DNA of 64,000 nt from Jeotgalicoccus saudimassiliensis (GTDB taxonomy: Bacteria; Bacillota; Bacilli; Staphylococcales; Salinicoccaceae). Both the position numbers and the translations under genes were made by a program. Location: assembly GCF_000756715.1 (NCBI RefSeq), contig NZ_CCSE01000001.1, forward strand, positions 124,001-188,000, given 5' to 3'. Of the stretch, positions 43,095 through 51,947 are shown piece after piece. The notes beneath the pieces were generated by a model. The model did not search any database. It was given only the letters and a program-made list of their open reading frames with translations, and was not told the origin of the DNA. Positions within the stretch are counted from its first letter, which is position 1. Every line of letters begins with the position of its first letter.

Positions 43095-43766
43095 ATGGAT
43101 CTAACAAGTAAAACTTATATCGTGTCGGGTGCAGCCACTCTGCTCGGCAGGGAGACTGCGCTGGAATTAGCTCAGAATAATGCGAACCTTATACTGGCAG
43201 GGCTTGATTACGCCGAACTTGAAGAAGTGTATGAAACGCTCGAAGGTACGCCGGGTCAGCATAAAATCGTTCTGCTGGAACAGTCGAAGGAAATTGACTG
43301 GCTCGATATCGTCGATGAGATTGAAGAAAACTATGAGTCGCTGAACGGCATCATTCTTGTTCACTCCATTTTCACAGACGATAAAACGGTGTACAACGTC
43401 AGCTTTAACGAGTTTAACGATGTGATGTATGAGCACGTGTGGGGGACTTACCTCGGAATCCGCACGCTGCGTCCGTTATTAAAAGTTGAGAACGATGCGA
43501 AGATTATTAACGTTATCGAACCCGCGTTTGAAGAAGTGTTTGAACGCAACCTGTACTACACAGTAACGGGTGCGATTGAGGCGCTGACGCATTCAACATC
43601 TGTCGAGCTGCGCCGCGAAGATGTCGACGTGTATGCATTAAGTTACCGTCCGACGTATAAAACTACCGAAGAAGAACGTGCGAATCATAAAGCAATTAAA
43701 AAAATTAAAGCAATTTTAAGTCACGATAAAGATATACCGACCGGGGAAACAATCATTATCAGTTAA
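43095..43766 (+). CDS. degenerate short-chain dehydrogenase-like protein
   Basis: A 223-residue SDR-fold protein. The N-terminal nucleotide loop is V-S-G-A-A-T-L-L-G-R (near 8-17), close to T-G-x3-G-x-G but with Leu for Gly. The usual N-A-G is I-L-V-H-S, and the Y-x3-K pair is Y-Y-T-V-T-G, without the catalytic Lys. It may therefore bind nucleotide without acting as an oxidoreductase. AGGAGGATATT precedes the ATG. Followed by a terminator, then the sst operon. Confidence 0.75.
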   Translation: MDLTSKTYIVSGAATLLGRETALELAQNNANLILAGLDYAELEEVYETLEGTPGQHKIVLLEQSKEIDWLDIVDEIEENYESLNGIILVHSIFTDDKTVYNVSFNEFNDVMYEHVWGTYLGIRTLRPLLKVENDAKIINVIEPAFEEVFERNLYYTVTGAIEALTHSTSVELRREDVDVYALSYRPTYKTTEEERANHKAIKKIKAILSHDKDIPTGETIIIS

Positions 43767-43780
43767 GACGGGACCGGGTG

Positions 43781-43805
43781 AGCTGCCTTACAGGCAGCTT
43801 ATTTT
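43781..43805 (+). terminator. Rho-independent terminator
   Basis: AGCTGCCT (43781-43788) pairs with AGGCAGCT (43792-43799), followed by TATTTTT. It ends the SDR-like gene. Confidence 0.85.
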
Positions 43806-43835
43806 TATAATAAACAATAAATATACATAAAGGGT

Positions 43836-43896
43836 TTGAATTGCAAATTCTGACAGTGTATAATGCATGTATGGTTATCAGTGATAATCATTTTCA
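43836..43896 (+). promoter_or_regulatory. Fur-controlled promoter of the sst operon
   Basis: TTGAAT at 43836-43841 and TATAAT at 43859-43864, spacer 17. Directly downstream TGATAATCATTTTCA (43882-43896) matches 14 of 15 positions of the Fur 7-1-7 core TGATAATNATTATCA. Iron-loaded Fur bound here would block transcription. Confidence 0.82.
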
Positions 43897-43912
43897 ATTA
43901 AGGTGGGAAGAC

Positions 43913-44878
43913 ATGATTCAGAAGTTGTTTAGGTTAGATATATTAATTTTCCTACTGATCGTACTATCAATACTATCTATGTTTGTCGGAGTCAGCCAAA
44001 TACATATTACGGACATCTTCACTTTAACTGAAAATCAGATGTCTATTCTTATACATAGCCGCATGCCGCGGACCGTGTCAATCATCATCGCAGGTGCATC
44101 GCTCGCAGTATGCGGGCTCGTTATGCAGCAGCTGACACGTAACAAGTTCGTATCTCCAACGACAGCAGGAACGACAGAATGGGCACAGCTTGGTATTTTA
44201 CTGGGACTGATTTTTTTCCCGGCGATCAGCATGATGGGCAGATTATTTTTCGCAGTCGCGCTTGCACTGCTTGGAACGATGCTGTTCATGAGTATAATTA
44301 CGCGTATTAAATTTAAAGATGTTATATTTGTACCGCTTATCGGAATGATGCTCGGCGGTGTGGTGGCAAGTGTGTCAACGTTTCTTGCACTCCGTGCCGA
44401 TATGCTCCAGGCGATTTCAGGCTGGATGCACGGGAGCTTCTCAACGCTTATATCGGGTAAATATGAAATTCTATATATCAGTATTCCGCTGTTTATCATC
44501 GTATTCCTTTATGCCGCACAGTTTACTGTGGCCGGAATGGGGGAGGACTTTTCGACGAACCTCGGACTGAACTACAAGTTAATCGTTAACATCGGTCTGT
44601 TTTTAACTGCTGCGATGACGGCAATCGTCGTTGTATCAGTCGGGATGCTGCCGTTCCTCGGACTGATTGTACCGAATATCGTTTCGATATTCCGGGGAGA
44701 TCATCTGAAAGGCACGCTGACCATTACAGCGGTTACGGGCGCAATTTTCGTTATGATCTGTGATATTCTCGGGCGTATTATTATCGCGCCGTATGAAGTA
44801 TCAGTCGGTCTGATGATCGCGACAATCGGCAGTGCCATTTTCCTGATCCTCATATTCAGGAGGGTTAAAAATGCATAA
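43913..44878 (+). CDS. sstA: iron-siderophore ABC transporter permease (SstA-like)
   Basis: A 321-residue FecCD-type permease with eight to ten helices. G-A-S-L-A-V-C-G-L-V-M-Q-Q near residues 62-74 is the permease-ATPase coupling region. The ATG at 43913 (AGGTGGGAAG upstream) begins after the Fur box; the longer frame from 43841 would read through the operator. First gene of sstABCD, an importer for catecholamine-iron and related siderophores in staphylococci. Overlaps sstB by 8 bp. Confidence 0.88.
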   Translation: MIQKLFRLDILIFLLIVLSILSMFVGVSQIHITDIFTLTENQMSILIHSRMPRTVSIIIAGASLAVCGLVMQQLTRNKFVSPTTAGTTEWAQLGILLGLIFFPAISMMGRLFFAVALALLGTMLFMSIITRIKFKDVIFVPLIGMMLGGVVASVSTFLALRADMLQAISGWMHGSFSTLISGKYEILYISIPLFIIVFLYAAQFTVAGMGEDFSTNLGLNYKLIVNIGLFLTAAMTAIVVVSVGMLPFLGLIVPNIVSIFRGDHLKGTLTITAVTGAIFVMICDILGRIIIAPYEVSVGLMIATIGSAIFLILIFRRVKNA

Positions 44879-45824
44879 GAATACTAAAGTGATTATTATG
44901 CTGTCACTCCTGTCGATTGGACTGCTTGCGTTTTACACACTATATGGATTAAATCCGGACATATATTTTTATCAGCTGCCGTCGAGACTTAAACGCATTC
45001 TTGCAATCGTTATCGTCGCAGTAGCAATTGCCGTGTCCACGGTTATTTTCCAAACAATCGTTAAAAACAGAATTTTAACGCCGTCGATTATGGGACTGGA
45101 TTCGGTTTACACATTCATTCAGACAGCAATCGTATTTTTAGCGGGCGTGAGCTCGCCGCTGTTATTAAACTCGCAGTACAACTACTTCTTAAGTATGGGT
45201 GTACTCGTGCTGTTTACATTATTTGTCTTTAAGTTTTTATTTAAACTAACGAAAAACAACATATTTCTGCTGCTTTTAATCGGTATTATACTCGGTACAT
45301 TCTTTGGGAATTTATCGACGTTCATGCAGATTTTAATCAGTCCGGAAGATTTCTCAATTCTGCAGGGCACGCTGTTCGGTTCGTTTAATGCAATCGATGA
45401 ATCGCTGCTCGGCATTACGGGAATCATCGTTATACTGATGCTGATCATTATCTTTAAAGATTTCCGCGCGCTGGACGTTCTGTCGCTCGGCCGCGATCAT
45501 GCATTAAACTTAGGCATTAATTATGACCGCAAAGTATCGGGACTGTTAATTATTGTAGCGATACTGGTCTCGGTATCAACAGCGCTTGTCGGACCGATTA
45601 TGTTCCTCGGACTTCTCGTCGTCAACCTGGCGCACGAACTTCTGAAAACATTCAGGCATTCATACCTGATACTCGGTACAGCACTGATCAGCATTATTAC
45701 GCTGGTCATCGGACAGATGGTCGTGCAGTTCGTATTCGGGAATAACATTGAATTAAGTGTTATTATTAATTTAGTAGGTGGAGTTTACTTCATTTACTTA
45801 ATGCTTAGGAGGAATCGTACATGA
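44871..45824 (+). CDS. sstB: iron-siderophore ABC transporter permease (SstB-like)
   Basis: A 317-residue second FecCD permease, partner of SstA. About nine helices; the T-P-S-I-M-G-L-D-S-V-Y block near residues 71-81 is the coupling region and V-G-P-I-M-F-L-G-L-L-V-V-N near 241-253 is family typical. Its ATG follows GGAGGGTTAAAA within sstA, and its stop overlaps the sstC start by 4 bp. Confidence 0.88.
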   Translation: MHKNTKVIIMLSLLSIGLLAFYTLYGLNPDIYFYQLPSRLKRILAIVIVAVAIAVSTVIFQTIVKNRILTPSIMGLDSVYTFIQTAIVFLAGVSSPLLLNSQYNYFLSMGVLVLFTLFVFKFLFKLTKNNIFLLLLIGIILGTFFGNLSTFMQILISPEDFSILQGTLFGSFNAIDESLLGITGIIVILMLIIIFKDFRALDVLSLGRDHALNLGINYDRKVSGLLIIVAILVSVSTALVGPIMFLGLLVVNLAHELLKTFRHSYLILGTALISIITLVIGQMVVQFVFGNNIELSVIINLVGGVYFIYLMLRRNRT

Positions 45825-46636
45825 TTAGTGTTAAGGGAATCACTAAGAAATACGGCAGTAAAACAGTCGTAGATGACGTCTCAATTGACATAGAGAAGGG
45901 TAAGATTACTTCACTTATCGGACCGAACGGCGCCGGTAAAAGTACAGTCATTTCAATGATCACACGTTTACTTGATAAAAATAGCGGAGAAGTTTTACTT
46001 GAAGGCGACAACATTTTCACCCAGCCGCACGGTGAGCTCGCTAAAAAGATTACAATCTTAAAGCAGTCGAACCACCTCGAACTGAAAATTACAGTAAGAG
46101 AGTTAATTTCATTCGGGCGTTTCCCGTATTCAAAAGGCAGACTGAACGATACAGATGAGGAAATCATCGACGAAGCAATCAGCTATATGGGACTGAAGGA
46201 ATTTGAAGACCGTTATCTCGACGAACTGTCGGGCGGTCAGCGCCAGCGCGCTTATATCGCAATGACAATTGCGCAGGATACGGAGTACATTTTCCTCGAT
46301 GAGCCGCTGAACAACCTGGATATGAAGCACTCGGTGCAGATTATGCAGATTCTGCGCAGACTTTGCCGCGACAAGAACAAGACGATTATTATCGTTATTC
46401 ACGATATTAACTTTGCGTCATGCTACTCGGATAACATCGTTGCGCTGAAGGACGGTAAAATTGCAATCAGCGGCACAGCGAATGAAGTAATTACTAAAGA
46501 AGTGCTTGAAGGCATCTATGAAATGGAAATTAATATAGAGTCAATTTGCGGACACAGAATCTGTTTCTACTTCGATGGGGTCATCGAAGGGGATTCGACA
46601 GAACTCGCAGCAAACTATTTAATCGGCAACGCGTAA
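45821..46636 (+). CDS. sstC: iron-siderophore ABC transporter ATPase (SstC-like)
   Basis: A 271-residue FepC-like ATPase. Walker A is G-P-N-G-A-G-K-S-T (about 34-42), signature L-S-G-G-Q-R-Q-R (about 136-143), Walker B Y-I-F-L-D-E-P-L-N-N-L-D (about 155-166) and switch V-I-H-D (about 190). AGGAGGAATC precedes the ATG. Energises SstAB. Confidence 0.92.
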   Translation: MISVKGITKKYGSKTVVDDVSIDIEKGKITSLIGPNGAGKSTVISMITRLLDKNSGEVLLEGDNIFTQPHGELAKKITILKQSNHLELKITVRELISFGRFPYSKGRLNDTDEEIIDEAISYMGLKEFEDRYLDELSGGQRQRAYIAMTIAQDTEYIFLDEPLNNLDMKHSVQIMQILRRLCRDKNKTIIIVIHDINFASCYSDNIVALKDGKIAISGTANEVITKEVLEGIYEMEINIESICGHRICFYFDGVIEGDSTELAANYLIGNA

Positions 46637-46749
46637 CAGCAGCGTCCATTAAAGGAGGTGAGGTTTCGATATTCGAATGTGTTCAGTAAGTAGCGCAGTA
46701 TTTTTTTAGTGGGGGCTAAAAAACATATTAAGAGGAGAACAGAGATAAA

Positions 46750-47877
46750 ATGGAATTTAAAAAATTATACTTAATACTGACTATGGCAGTAATCTTAGTA
46801 CTTGCTGCGTGCAGCGGCGGTTCAGAAGAAGATACATCGACAGAAGAAGGATCAGAAGAAACAGGTACAGAAGAATCAGCAGGAGAAGAGTCTGCTGACG
46901 AAGAATCTTCAGAAGAAGCATCAGCCGGCACAATTGCTTATGACAACCAATTCGAAATCGGAACCGGTGAACGCGGTGAAGAAGGCCAGGGGACACAAAT
47001 CGACGAAACTGTAGAACTTCCAAAAAATTCTGACAAAGTTGTAGTATTTGACCTTGGTGTCGCTTCAACATTCGCAGCACTTGGACTTGAAGAAAACATT
47101 ATGGGACTTCCAAAAGGTGAAAACAATGCTTCACTTGGAAACACAATCTCTGATGTATATGAATCAGACGAAGATTACGTAAATCTTGGCGGACTGAAAG
47201 AGCCGGACTATGAAGCATTGGCAGCGCTCGATCCTGAAATCATTATGATTCACGGCCGTCAGGCAAACTCAAACGTAGTGGGTGAACTTGAAAAAGCAGC
47301 ACCTAACGCTGAAATTATTCACGTTGCTGCAGACAGCTCAAACTACTTTGAAGACGTTAAAGAAATGACGATGTTTATCGGTGAAATGTACGAAGTGGAA
47401 GACAAAGCACAGGAACTTGTAGACGAGCTGGACGCTAAACTTGCAGAAGTTAACGAGAAAGTTGCAGCATCAGAACTGCCGATGCTGTTCATTCAGACTA
47501 ACGGCGGAAACTTATCATTCCACGGTGTAGGCGGACGTTACGACTTCCTTTACAATGACTTCGGATTCACATCAGCAGGTGAACAGACAGAAGAAGCAAC
47601 AGACGGACACGGTAACGAAATCAGCTTTGAATTCATCGCAGAAACCAACCCGGGAATCATTCTTGTAATGGACCGCGGTGCAGCAGTATCTGAAGGTGAG
47701 GCAACATCATCAGACGTACTGGAAAATGAAGTGACTTCAGGCGTTGACGCAATCGAAAACGGCAACGTATATGAACTGAACCCTCAGAACTGGTACTTAA
47801 ACTCAGGCGGTTACTTAACTGCATTATCTCAAGTTGAAGAGATTAATGAAGCAGTAGACGCAGCAACAGCAGAATAA
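46750..47877 (+). CDS. sstD: siderophore-binding lipoprotein (SstD-like)
   Basis: A 375-residue substrate-binding lipoprotein of the FatB/YclQ/SstD group. Signal ends L-A-A-C (Cys at 18), followed by a long acidic linker of Glu, Ser and Thr (residues 20-57), then the two-lobed TroA-type domain with V-V-F-D-L-G-V-A-S-T near 98-107 and I-M-I-H-G-R near 163-168. It captures ferric-siderophores outside the membrane. A 113-bp gap from sstC holds its own AGAGGAG site; it also contains a GGAGGTGAGG followed by a short frame, possibly nothing more than a spacer. A terminator follows. Confidence 0.88.
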   Translation: MEFKKLYLILTMAVILVLAACSGGSEEDTSTEEGSEETGTEESAGEESADEESSEEASAGTIAYDNQFEIGTGERGEEGQGTQIDETVELPKNSDKVVVFDLGVASTFAALGLEENIMGLPKGENNASLGNTISDVYESDEDYVNLGGLKEPDYEALAALDPEIIMIHGRQANSNVVGELEKAAPNAEIIHVAADSSNYFEDVKEMTMFIGEMYEVEDKAQELVDELDAKLAEVNEKVAASELPMLFIQTNGGNLSFHGVGGRYDFLYNDFGFTSAGEQTEEATDGHGNEISFEFIAETNPGIILVMDRGAAVSEGEATSSDVLENEVTSGVDAIENGNVYELNPQNWYLNSGGYLTALSQVEEINEAVDAATAE

Positions 47878-47903
47878 AAATTAAATATGATGATGATATA
47901 CGG

Positions 47904-47934
47904 CCGGAAACCCTGAGGGGTTTCCGGTTTTTTA
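47904..47934 (+). terminator. Rho-independent terminator of the sst operon
   Basis: A perfect 10-bp stem (47904-47913 with 47918-47927), loop TGAG, then T6. Confidence 0.95.
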
Positions 47935-48053
47935 TATAATTATCTTTAGAGTAAGCAATCCGTACGTCAGCTTTCCGGGGCATAGCGTAAGCCTGCAGTA
48001 ATACAATGATGCTGTTTCCCTTCACGAAGCTGCACTAAAAGCGCAGCAAAAAA

Positions 48054-48078
48054 ACCGGCGAATTCAATATTCGCCGGT
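48054..48078 (-). terminator. Rho-independent terminator of murB
   Basis: A 10-bp stem (48054-48063 with 48069-48078) followed by T7 on the minus strand. The 115 bases between this and the sst terminator hold no feature I can support. Confidence 0.9.
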
Positions 48079-48090
48079 CTGAATCAGATT

Positions 48091-49014
48091 CTATTTTTCC
48101 AGTTTATCTCCAATGATGCGGACTTCACGGTGAAGCACAACACCGAATTCATCCTGGATTGTATCCTGTACGTGTTTAATTAATTCTTCGTAGTCGCTTG
48201 CTGATCCGCCGTCGACGTTGACCATAAAGCCAGCGTGTTTTTTAGAAACTTCGACACCGCCGATGCGGTGGCCCTGCAGTCCTGCGTCCTGGATCAGCTT
48301 GCCTGCGAAGTTGCCCGGCGGGCGCTGGAACACGCTGCCGCATGAAGGGTATTCGAGCGGCTGCTTGGATTCGCGTTTTTCTGTCAGTTCGTCCATGACT
48401 GCTTTAATTTCTTCGTGTGTTTTCTCATTTGATAACTCGAATTCGGCAGAAACCACAACGAGGTGTTCTGTCTGCACGCGGCTCGTACGGTAGCCGAGCT
48501 CAAGCTCATCGAGTGTCAGCGTTACAAACTCGCCCATTTCATTAATGGCAGTAACGTGCTTCAGACAGTCTTTGACTTCGCCGCCGTAGGCGCCTGCGTT
48601 CATATAGACCGCACCGCCGACTGAGCCCGGAATGCCGCATGCAAATTCAAGTCCTGAAAGTTCATGCTTCAGTGCCGTTTGTGATGCCTCGATAATTGCC
48701 GCACCGCTTTCAGCAATCAGCGTAACGCCGTCGACAGAAATACGGTTCAGGTTTAACAGGCTGACGACAATGCCGCGTATGCCGCCGTCCCGAATAATAA
48801 TGTTCGAGCCGTTGCCGAGATATGTAACGGGAAGATTGTTTTTCTTACCGAACCTGATCACCGCTGCCGTGTCATCGATAGAACCGGCTTCGACGTATAT
48901 GTCAGCCGCACCGCCTGTTTTTGTATAAGTATATTTATTTAACGGTTCATCAACTTTAACGGCTGATGAAGTCAGTATCTTTTTAAGCTCCTGGGTAAGC
49001 TGTAAGTTATCCAA
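48091..49014 (-). CDS. murB: UDP-N-acetylenolpyruvoylglucosamine reductase
   Basis: A 307-residue FAD enzyme reducing UDP-GlcNAc-enolpyruvate to UDP-MurNAc, an early peptidoglycan step. Features are Y-T-K-T-G-G-A-A-D near residues 29-37, N-G-S-N-I-I near 64-69, [10 protein letters not shown] near 127-136, and [10 protein letters not shown] near 222-231 with the catalytic Ser. These fit type IIb MurB. The start is TTG at 49014, with AGAGGA 8 bases upstream. Confidence 0.95.
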   Translation of the reverse strand: MDNLQLTQELKKILTSSAVKVDEPLNKYTYTKTGGAADIYVEAGSIDDTAAVIRFGKKNNLPVTYLGNGSNIIIRDGGIRGIVVSLLNLNRISVDGVTLIAESGAAIIEASQTALKHELSGLEFACGIPGSVGGAVYMNAGAYGGEVKDCLKHVTAINEMGEFVTLTLDELELGYRTSRVQTEHLVVVSAEFELSNEKTHEEIKAVMDELTEKRESKQPLEYPSCGSVFQRPPGNFAGKLIQDAGLQGHRIGGVEVSKKHAGFMVNVDGGSASDYEELIKHVQDTIQDEFGVVLHREVRIIGDKLEK

Positions 49015-49145
49015 ATCAATTGTCCTCTCAAATCATACTTACTGTATATTATAGTTTAAATACCAAAAAATTTAAACTAACATAATATATGATATAATAT
49101 ACCGTATTAAAAGAAAGTAAATTATTCATAAAGCGAGGTTCTTAT

Positions 49146-50042
49146 ATGAATGGCAAATCGCTGATTTTACGACCGCTGATGCTGCTTTTAATAGCAGTGC
49201 TTGCAGCATGCGGCAATAATCTGGAAGCTGATTTACATACTTATGAAAAAAGTACAGAGAAATTGACCGGACTTAATAATGAATTTAATAAAACTGTAAA
49301 TAATATGGATTTTACAAAACTTCAGACGATGTATTACGGGGATGGCGAGACGGATATCGAATATCTGCAGAACTTAAAAACTGAAGTCGATGAAACCCTC
49401 GTGCCGATCACAAAGAGCATGGCCGAGGAACTCGACGGCATCGAAGTGACAAACAGCGAACTTGAGGAACTGCACAGTACTTTAAGTGAGAGTGTTAAGG
49501 TAAAACAGGATTTTACAAGGCAGATGTCATCGTTTTTAAACTCGTATGTCTTATCCATTGATTCAAACGAACAGCTCGTTTCTTTAAGCCAGTCGTTTAT
49601 TACACATCAGGAAGAACGCGACAATATTATCGAATCAGCGGAAACCGCTGAGGAGATTGATGAGATTAACCAGCTGATCGATGTGCTGAATGACAACAGT
49701 GCTGAACTGGACGAACATTCAACGGCCTTCCATAACAAGAAAAGTGTTGAAGAGAAAGAGCAGTATGCGAACGAGATTCTTTTGCCGATGCTCGATGATC
49801 ATATTTCCGCACTGAATGCACTGAATATTTCAACGGGTAAAGCAACCCGTGCCCGTACGATTTCACTGGAGATGTATTATAATTACCGCACGTATTTTGA
49901 AGAACGTAAAAATGTAATGATGTCGGCGGAAAACCTGCAGGAAATATCGCTGCAGAACGTTCTGCCTTTAGTCGAAACAGCTGCAACGCTCGACAGCCAG
50001 TTCAAAGAAACGCTTGAAAGCAAAAAAAATGAGACCCGTTAG
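49146..50042 (+). CDS. EMYY-motif lipoprotein
   Basis: A 298-residue lipoprotein. Signal peptide with V-L-A-A-C (Cys at about 21), then an all-helical, probably coiled-coil extracellular part rich in Glu, Leu and Asn. The motif L-E-M-Y-Y-N-Y-R-T-Y-F near residue 243 is the namesake of a staphylococcal EMYY lipoprotein family, recalled from memory. Function unknown. AAGCGAGG precedes the ATG. A TATAAT-like box occurs in the gap at 49093. Confidence 0.75.
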   Translation: MNGKSLILRPLMLLLIAVLAACGNNLEADLHTYEKSTEKLTGLNNEFNKTVNNMDFTKLQTMYYGDGETDIEYLQNLKTEVDETLVPITKSMAEELDGIEVTNSELEELHSTLSESVKVKQDFTRQMSSFLNSYVLSIDSNEQLVSLSQSFITHQEERDNIIESAETAEEIDEINQLIDVLNDNSAELDEHSTAFHNKKSVEEKEQYANEILLPMLDDHISALNALNISTGKATRARTISLEMYYNYRTYFEERKNVMMSAENLQEISLQNVLPLVETAATLDSQFKETLESKKNETR

Positions 50043-50054
50043 GAGTCTCATTTT
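50026..50054. terminator. bidirectional Rho-independent terminator spanning both stop regions
   Basis: AAAATGAGAC pairs with GTCTCATTTT across a 9-nt loop, with A and T runs on either side. It covers the last codons of the EMYY gene and of the convergent gene at 50048. Confidence 0.8.
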
Positions 50055-50299
50055 TTTATATTGCTGCCGGAATTTTTGCCTGTCTGTATGTTATGTAAAG
50101 GATGCTGCGGATCTTTTACGATTTTCGAAATCATTATATTTCTGATCACTACTGTAATGAGCCAGAACGCAAATACCGCGAGCAGAATCCAGGACATCAG
50201 ACCTTCGTTCTGAAAGTCCAGCAGGAACAGTAAAACAACGATAAACAGAATCGCATTAACAGAATCAAGGAATGTCCAGCGTTTTAATTTTTTAGTCAT
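50048..50299 (-). CDS. small membrane protein, unknown
   Basis: An 83-residue protein with two helices (about residues 11-28 and 32-52) and a basic tail. GGAGGT lies upstream of the ATG. Convergent with the EMYY lipoprotein, divergent from ytxJ. Family not recognised. Confidence 0.65.
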   Translation of the reverse strand: MTKKLKRWTFLDSVNAILFIVVLLFLLDFQNEGLMSWILLAVFAFWLITVVIRNIMISKIVKDPQHPLHNIQTGKNSGSNIKK

Positions 50300-50405
50300 A
50301 AATAAACCTCCAGTTCAGTTGCATTATATCATATGTCATTAATGTGATTTGCTATATTTTTAAATAAGTGATAAATTATATAAAGTTAATGAAAGGTGTG
50401 ATGAA

Positions 50406-50726
50406 ATGTTAACTAAAATAACCAATATAGATGCATTTCAAAATCTAATTAAAGATAAAAATGAATTTTATTTTTTAAAACACAGTAACACTTGTCCGAT
50501 TTCTGCATCGGCATTTGAAGAATTTCAAAAATTCCACTATGAAAGAGACATGGACGGGTATTATTTAATCGTCCAGGATCACCGTGAACTATCAAACTAT
50601 ATCTCTGAAACTTATGAAATAAAACACGAATCACCGCAGGCATTTTATTTCTCAGGAAAAAAAGTGAAATGGCATGATTCGCACAGCAAAATTACATTAA
50701 GCACTCTGGCGAGTGTGGAAGACTAA
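50406..50726 (+). CDS. ytxJ: bacillithiol-system monothiol redox protein YtxJ
   Basis: A 106-residue thioredoxin-fold protein. The single-cysteine motif F-L-K-H-S-N-T-C-P-I-S (residues 23-33) and S-P-Q-A-F-Y-F near 76-82 (cis-Pro) match YtxJ, a monothiol bacilliredoxin-like protein of Firmicutes that make bacillithiol. The likely role is removal of bacillithiol from protein cysteines. AAAGGTGTGA precedes the ATG. Confidence 0.85.
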   Translation: MLTKITNIDAFQNLIKDKNEFYFLKHSNTCPISASAFEEFQKFHYERDMDGYYLIVQDHRELSNYISETYEIKHESPQAFYFSGKKVKWHDSHSKITLSTLASVED

Positions 50727-50752
50727 AAAAACGAGCCGGGGCTCGTTTTTTT
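50725..50752. terminator. bidirectional Rho-independent terminator
   Basis: ACGAGCC/GGCTCGT with loop GG, flanked by A6 and T7. It lies between the convergent ytxJ and GGDEF genes. Confidence 0.92.
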
Positions 50753-50753
50753 A

Positions 50754-51803
50754 TTATCCGATTGGGGCAAACATTACTCTGTTTTGTCCCAGTTTTTTCG
50801 CTTCAAACAGTGCACCTTCCGCTTCTTTCAATAGGTCGCGTTTCGTTGCACCGGCTGTATTTTTATAGCCGACGCCGATCGACACCGTCGCATCGACCGT
50901 ATCAATTTCGTTAATGTGGAACTTCGAAAATTCCACACTGTTGCGGATCGCTTCTCCAAGACGCACGGTTTTATCGAATGACAGGTTCGGAATGACCATT
51001 GCGAACTCCTCGCCCGAATTCCGGAACAGATGACCGCCGGTCGGCACGTAGTTTTTTAACAGCGACGCCATCTGGCTTATAATCTTGTCTCCTGAATCGT
51101 AACTGTGTTTGTCATTATATGATTTAAAGCTGTCGATATCGATGAGCAGGAGACTCAGCGAGTCGTCGTTTTCAAAGTGATCATCGACCAGCTTATCGAG
51201 CGACTTAACGTTGCCGAGCTGTGTCAGATGATCGATGAACTCATCGTCGTCGATGCGTTTGTTTAATTTGTAAATGGCATTAATATCCTCGTACATCATA
51301 TGTGCAACAAATATAATCAGCGATGTTACAACGAGTAGTATTATACCCGTCATTAATGATATATTGTAGAAGAATTGGTTCAGAATAATCATATATAAAG
51401 AAGAGAAGATTATGTTCGTCACAACCAGATTCGTATGCGTAATTTTACGCATAAACGGTACAATCATCAGAAACAGCATGTAAAGTACGATAAATACGAC
51501 GTACGGTGCGATGCTGTGGTCAAAAATGAAATGATAGAAAAAAAACACGACGGCAGCTGACAGAAGACCGTAGTAAAATGTATTATAGGCCGCGAGTATT
51601 AACAGCGGAATAAAGAATAATGCAAATTCGCCCTGCAAAGTGCTGATCGGCACGAGCAGTGATAAGATAGATAATGTAGTCATTAAAAGCGACTGAAATA
51701 AACCTGTTTCCACAATCTTTTTTTCTTCGAAAAACTGAATACGGTAAAAGAGGTATATACCGCTTATAATCAGTGCGATATTTAACAGAAAATCAACAAA
51801 CAT
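50754..51803 (-). CDS. gdpS: membrane GGDEF-domain protein (GdpS type)
   Basis: A 349-residue protein with about five or six N-terminal helices (residues 1-175) of the 5TM-5TMR/LytS type and a C-terminal GGDEF domain. The domain has the L-I-D-I-D-S-F-K metal site near 220-227, but the signature is R-N-S-G-E-E-F instead of R-x-G-G-D-E-F, so the first Gly is Ser. In staphylococci the equivalent GdpS lies next to tarO and has no demonstrated cyclase activity, from memory. AGGAGGCGCGC precedes the ATG. Divergent from tarO. Confidence 0.82.
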   Translation of the reverse strand: MFVDFLLNIALIISGIYLFYRIQFFEEKKIVETGLFQSLLMTTLSILSLLVPISTLQGEFALFFIPLLILAAYNTFYYGLLSAAVVFFFYHFIFDHSIAPYVVFIVLYMLFLMIVPFMRKITHTNLVVTNIIFSSLYMIILNQFFYNISLMTGIILLVVTSLIIFVAHMMYEDINAIYKLNKRIDDDEFIDHLTQLGNVKSLDKLVDDHFENDDSLSLLLIDIDSFKSYNDKHSYDSGDKIISQMASLLKNYVPTGGHLFRNSGEEFAMVIPNLSFDKTVRLGEAIRNSVEFSKFHINEIDTVDATVSIGVGYKNTAGATKRDLLKEAEGALFEAKKLGQNRVMFAPIG

Positions 51804-51947
51804 AGCGCGCCTCCTGACCGGATGAATTATTGTCTATATTATACAATGATTTATACATTTAGGAAAATTATCATTGGATTATTTAAAAAGGAAACATTTT
51901 ATACCGGATATGGTATATTTAATTGGATTAAAAATACGGGTGAGAAT

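Noticed and set aside
46637-46749. Possible leader peptide before sstD (GGAGGTGAGG then a short frame)
   Set aside because: The only start (GTG) is within the ribosome site and no terminator or second structure is present.
47843-48025. 60-codon minus-strand ORF between sstD and murB
   Set aside because: Runs through the sst terminator, no ribosome site; more likely non-coding spacer.
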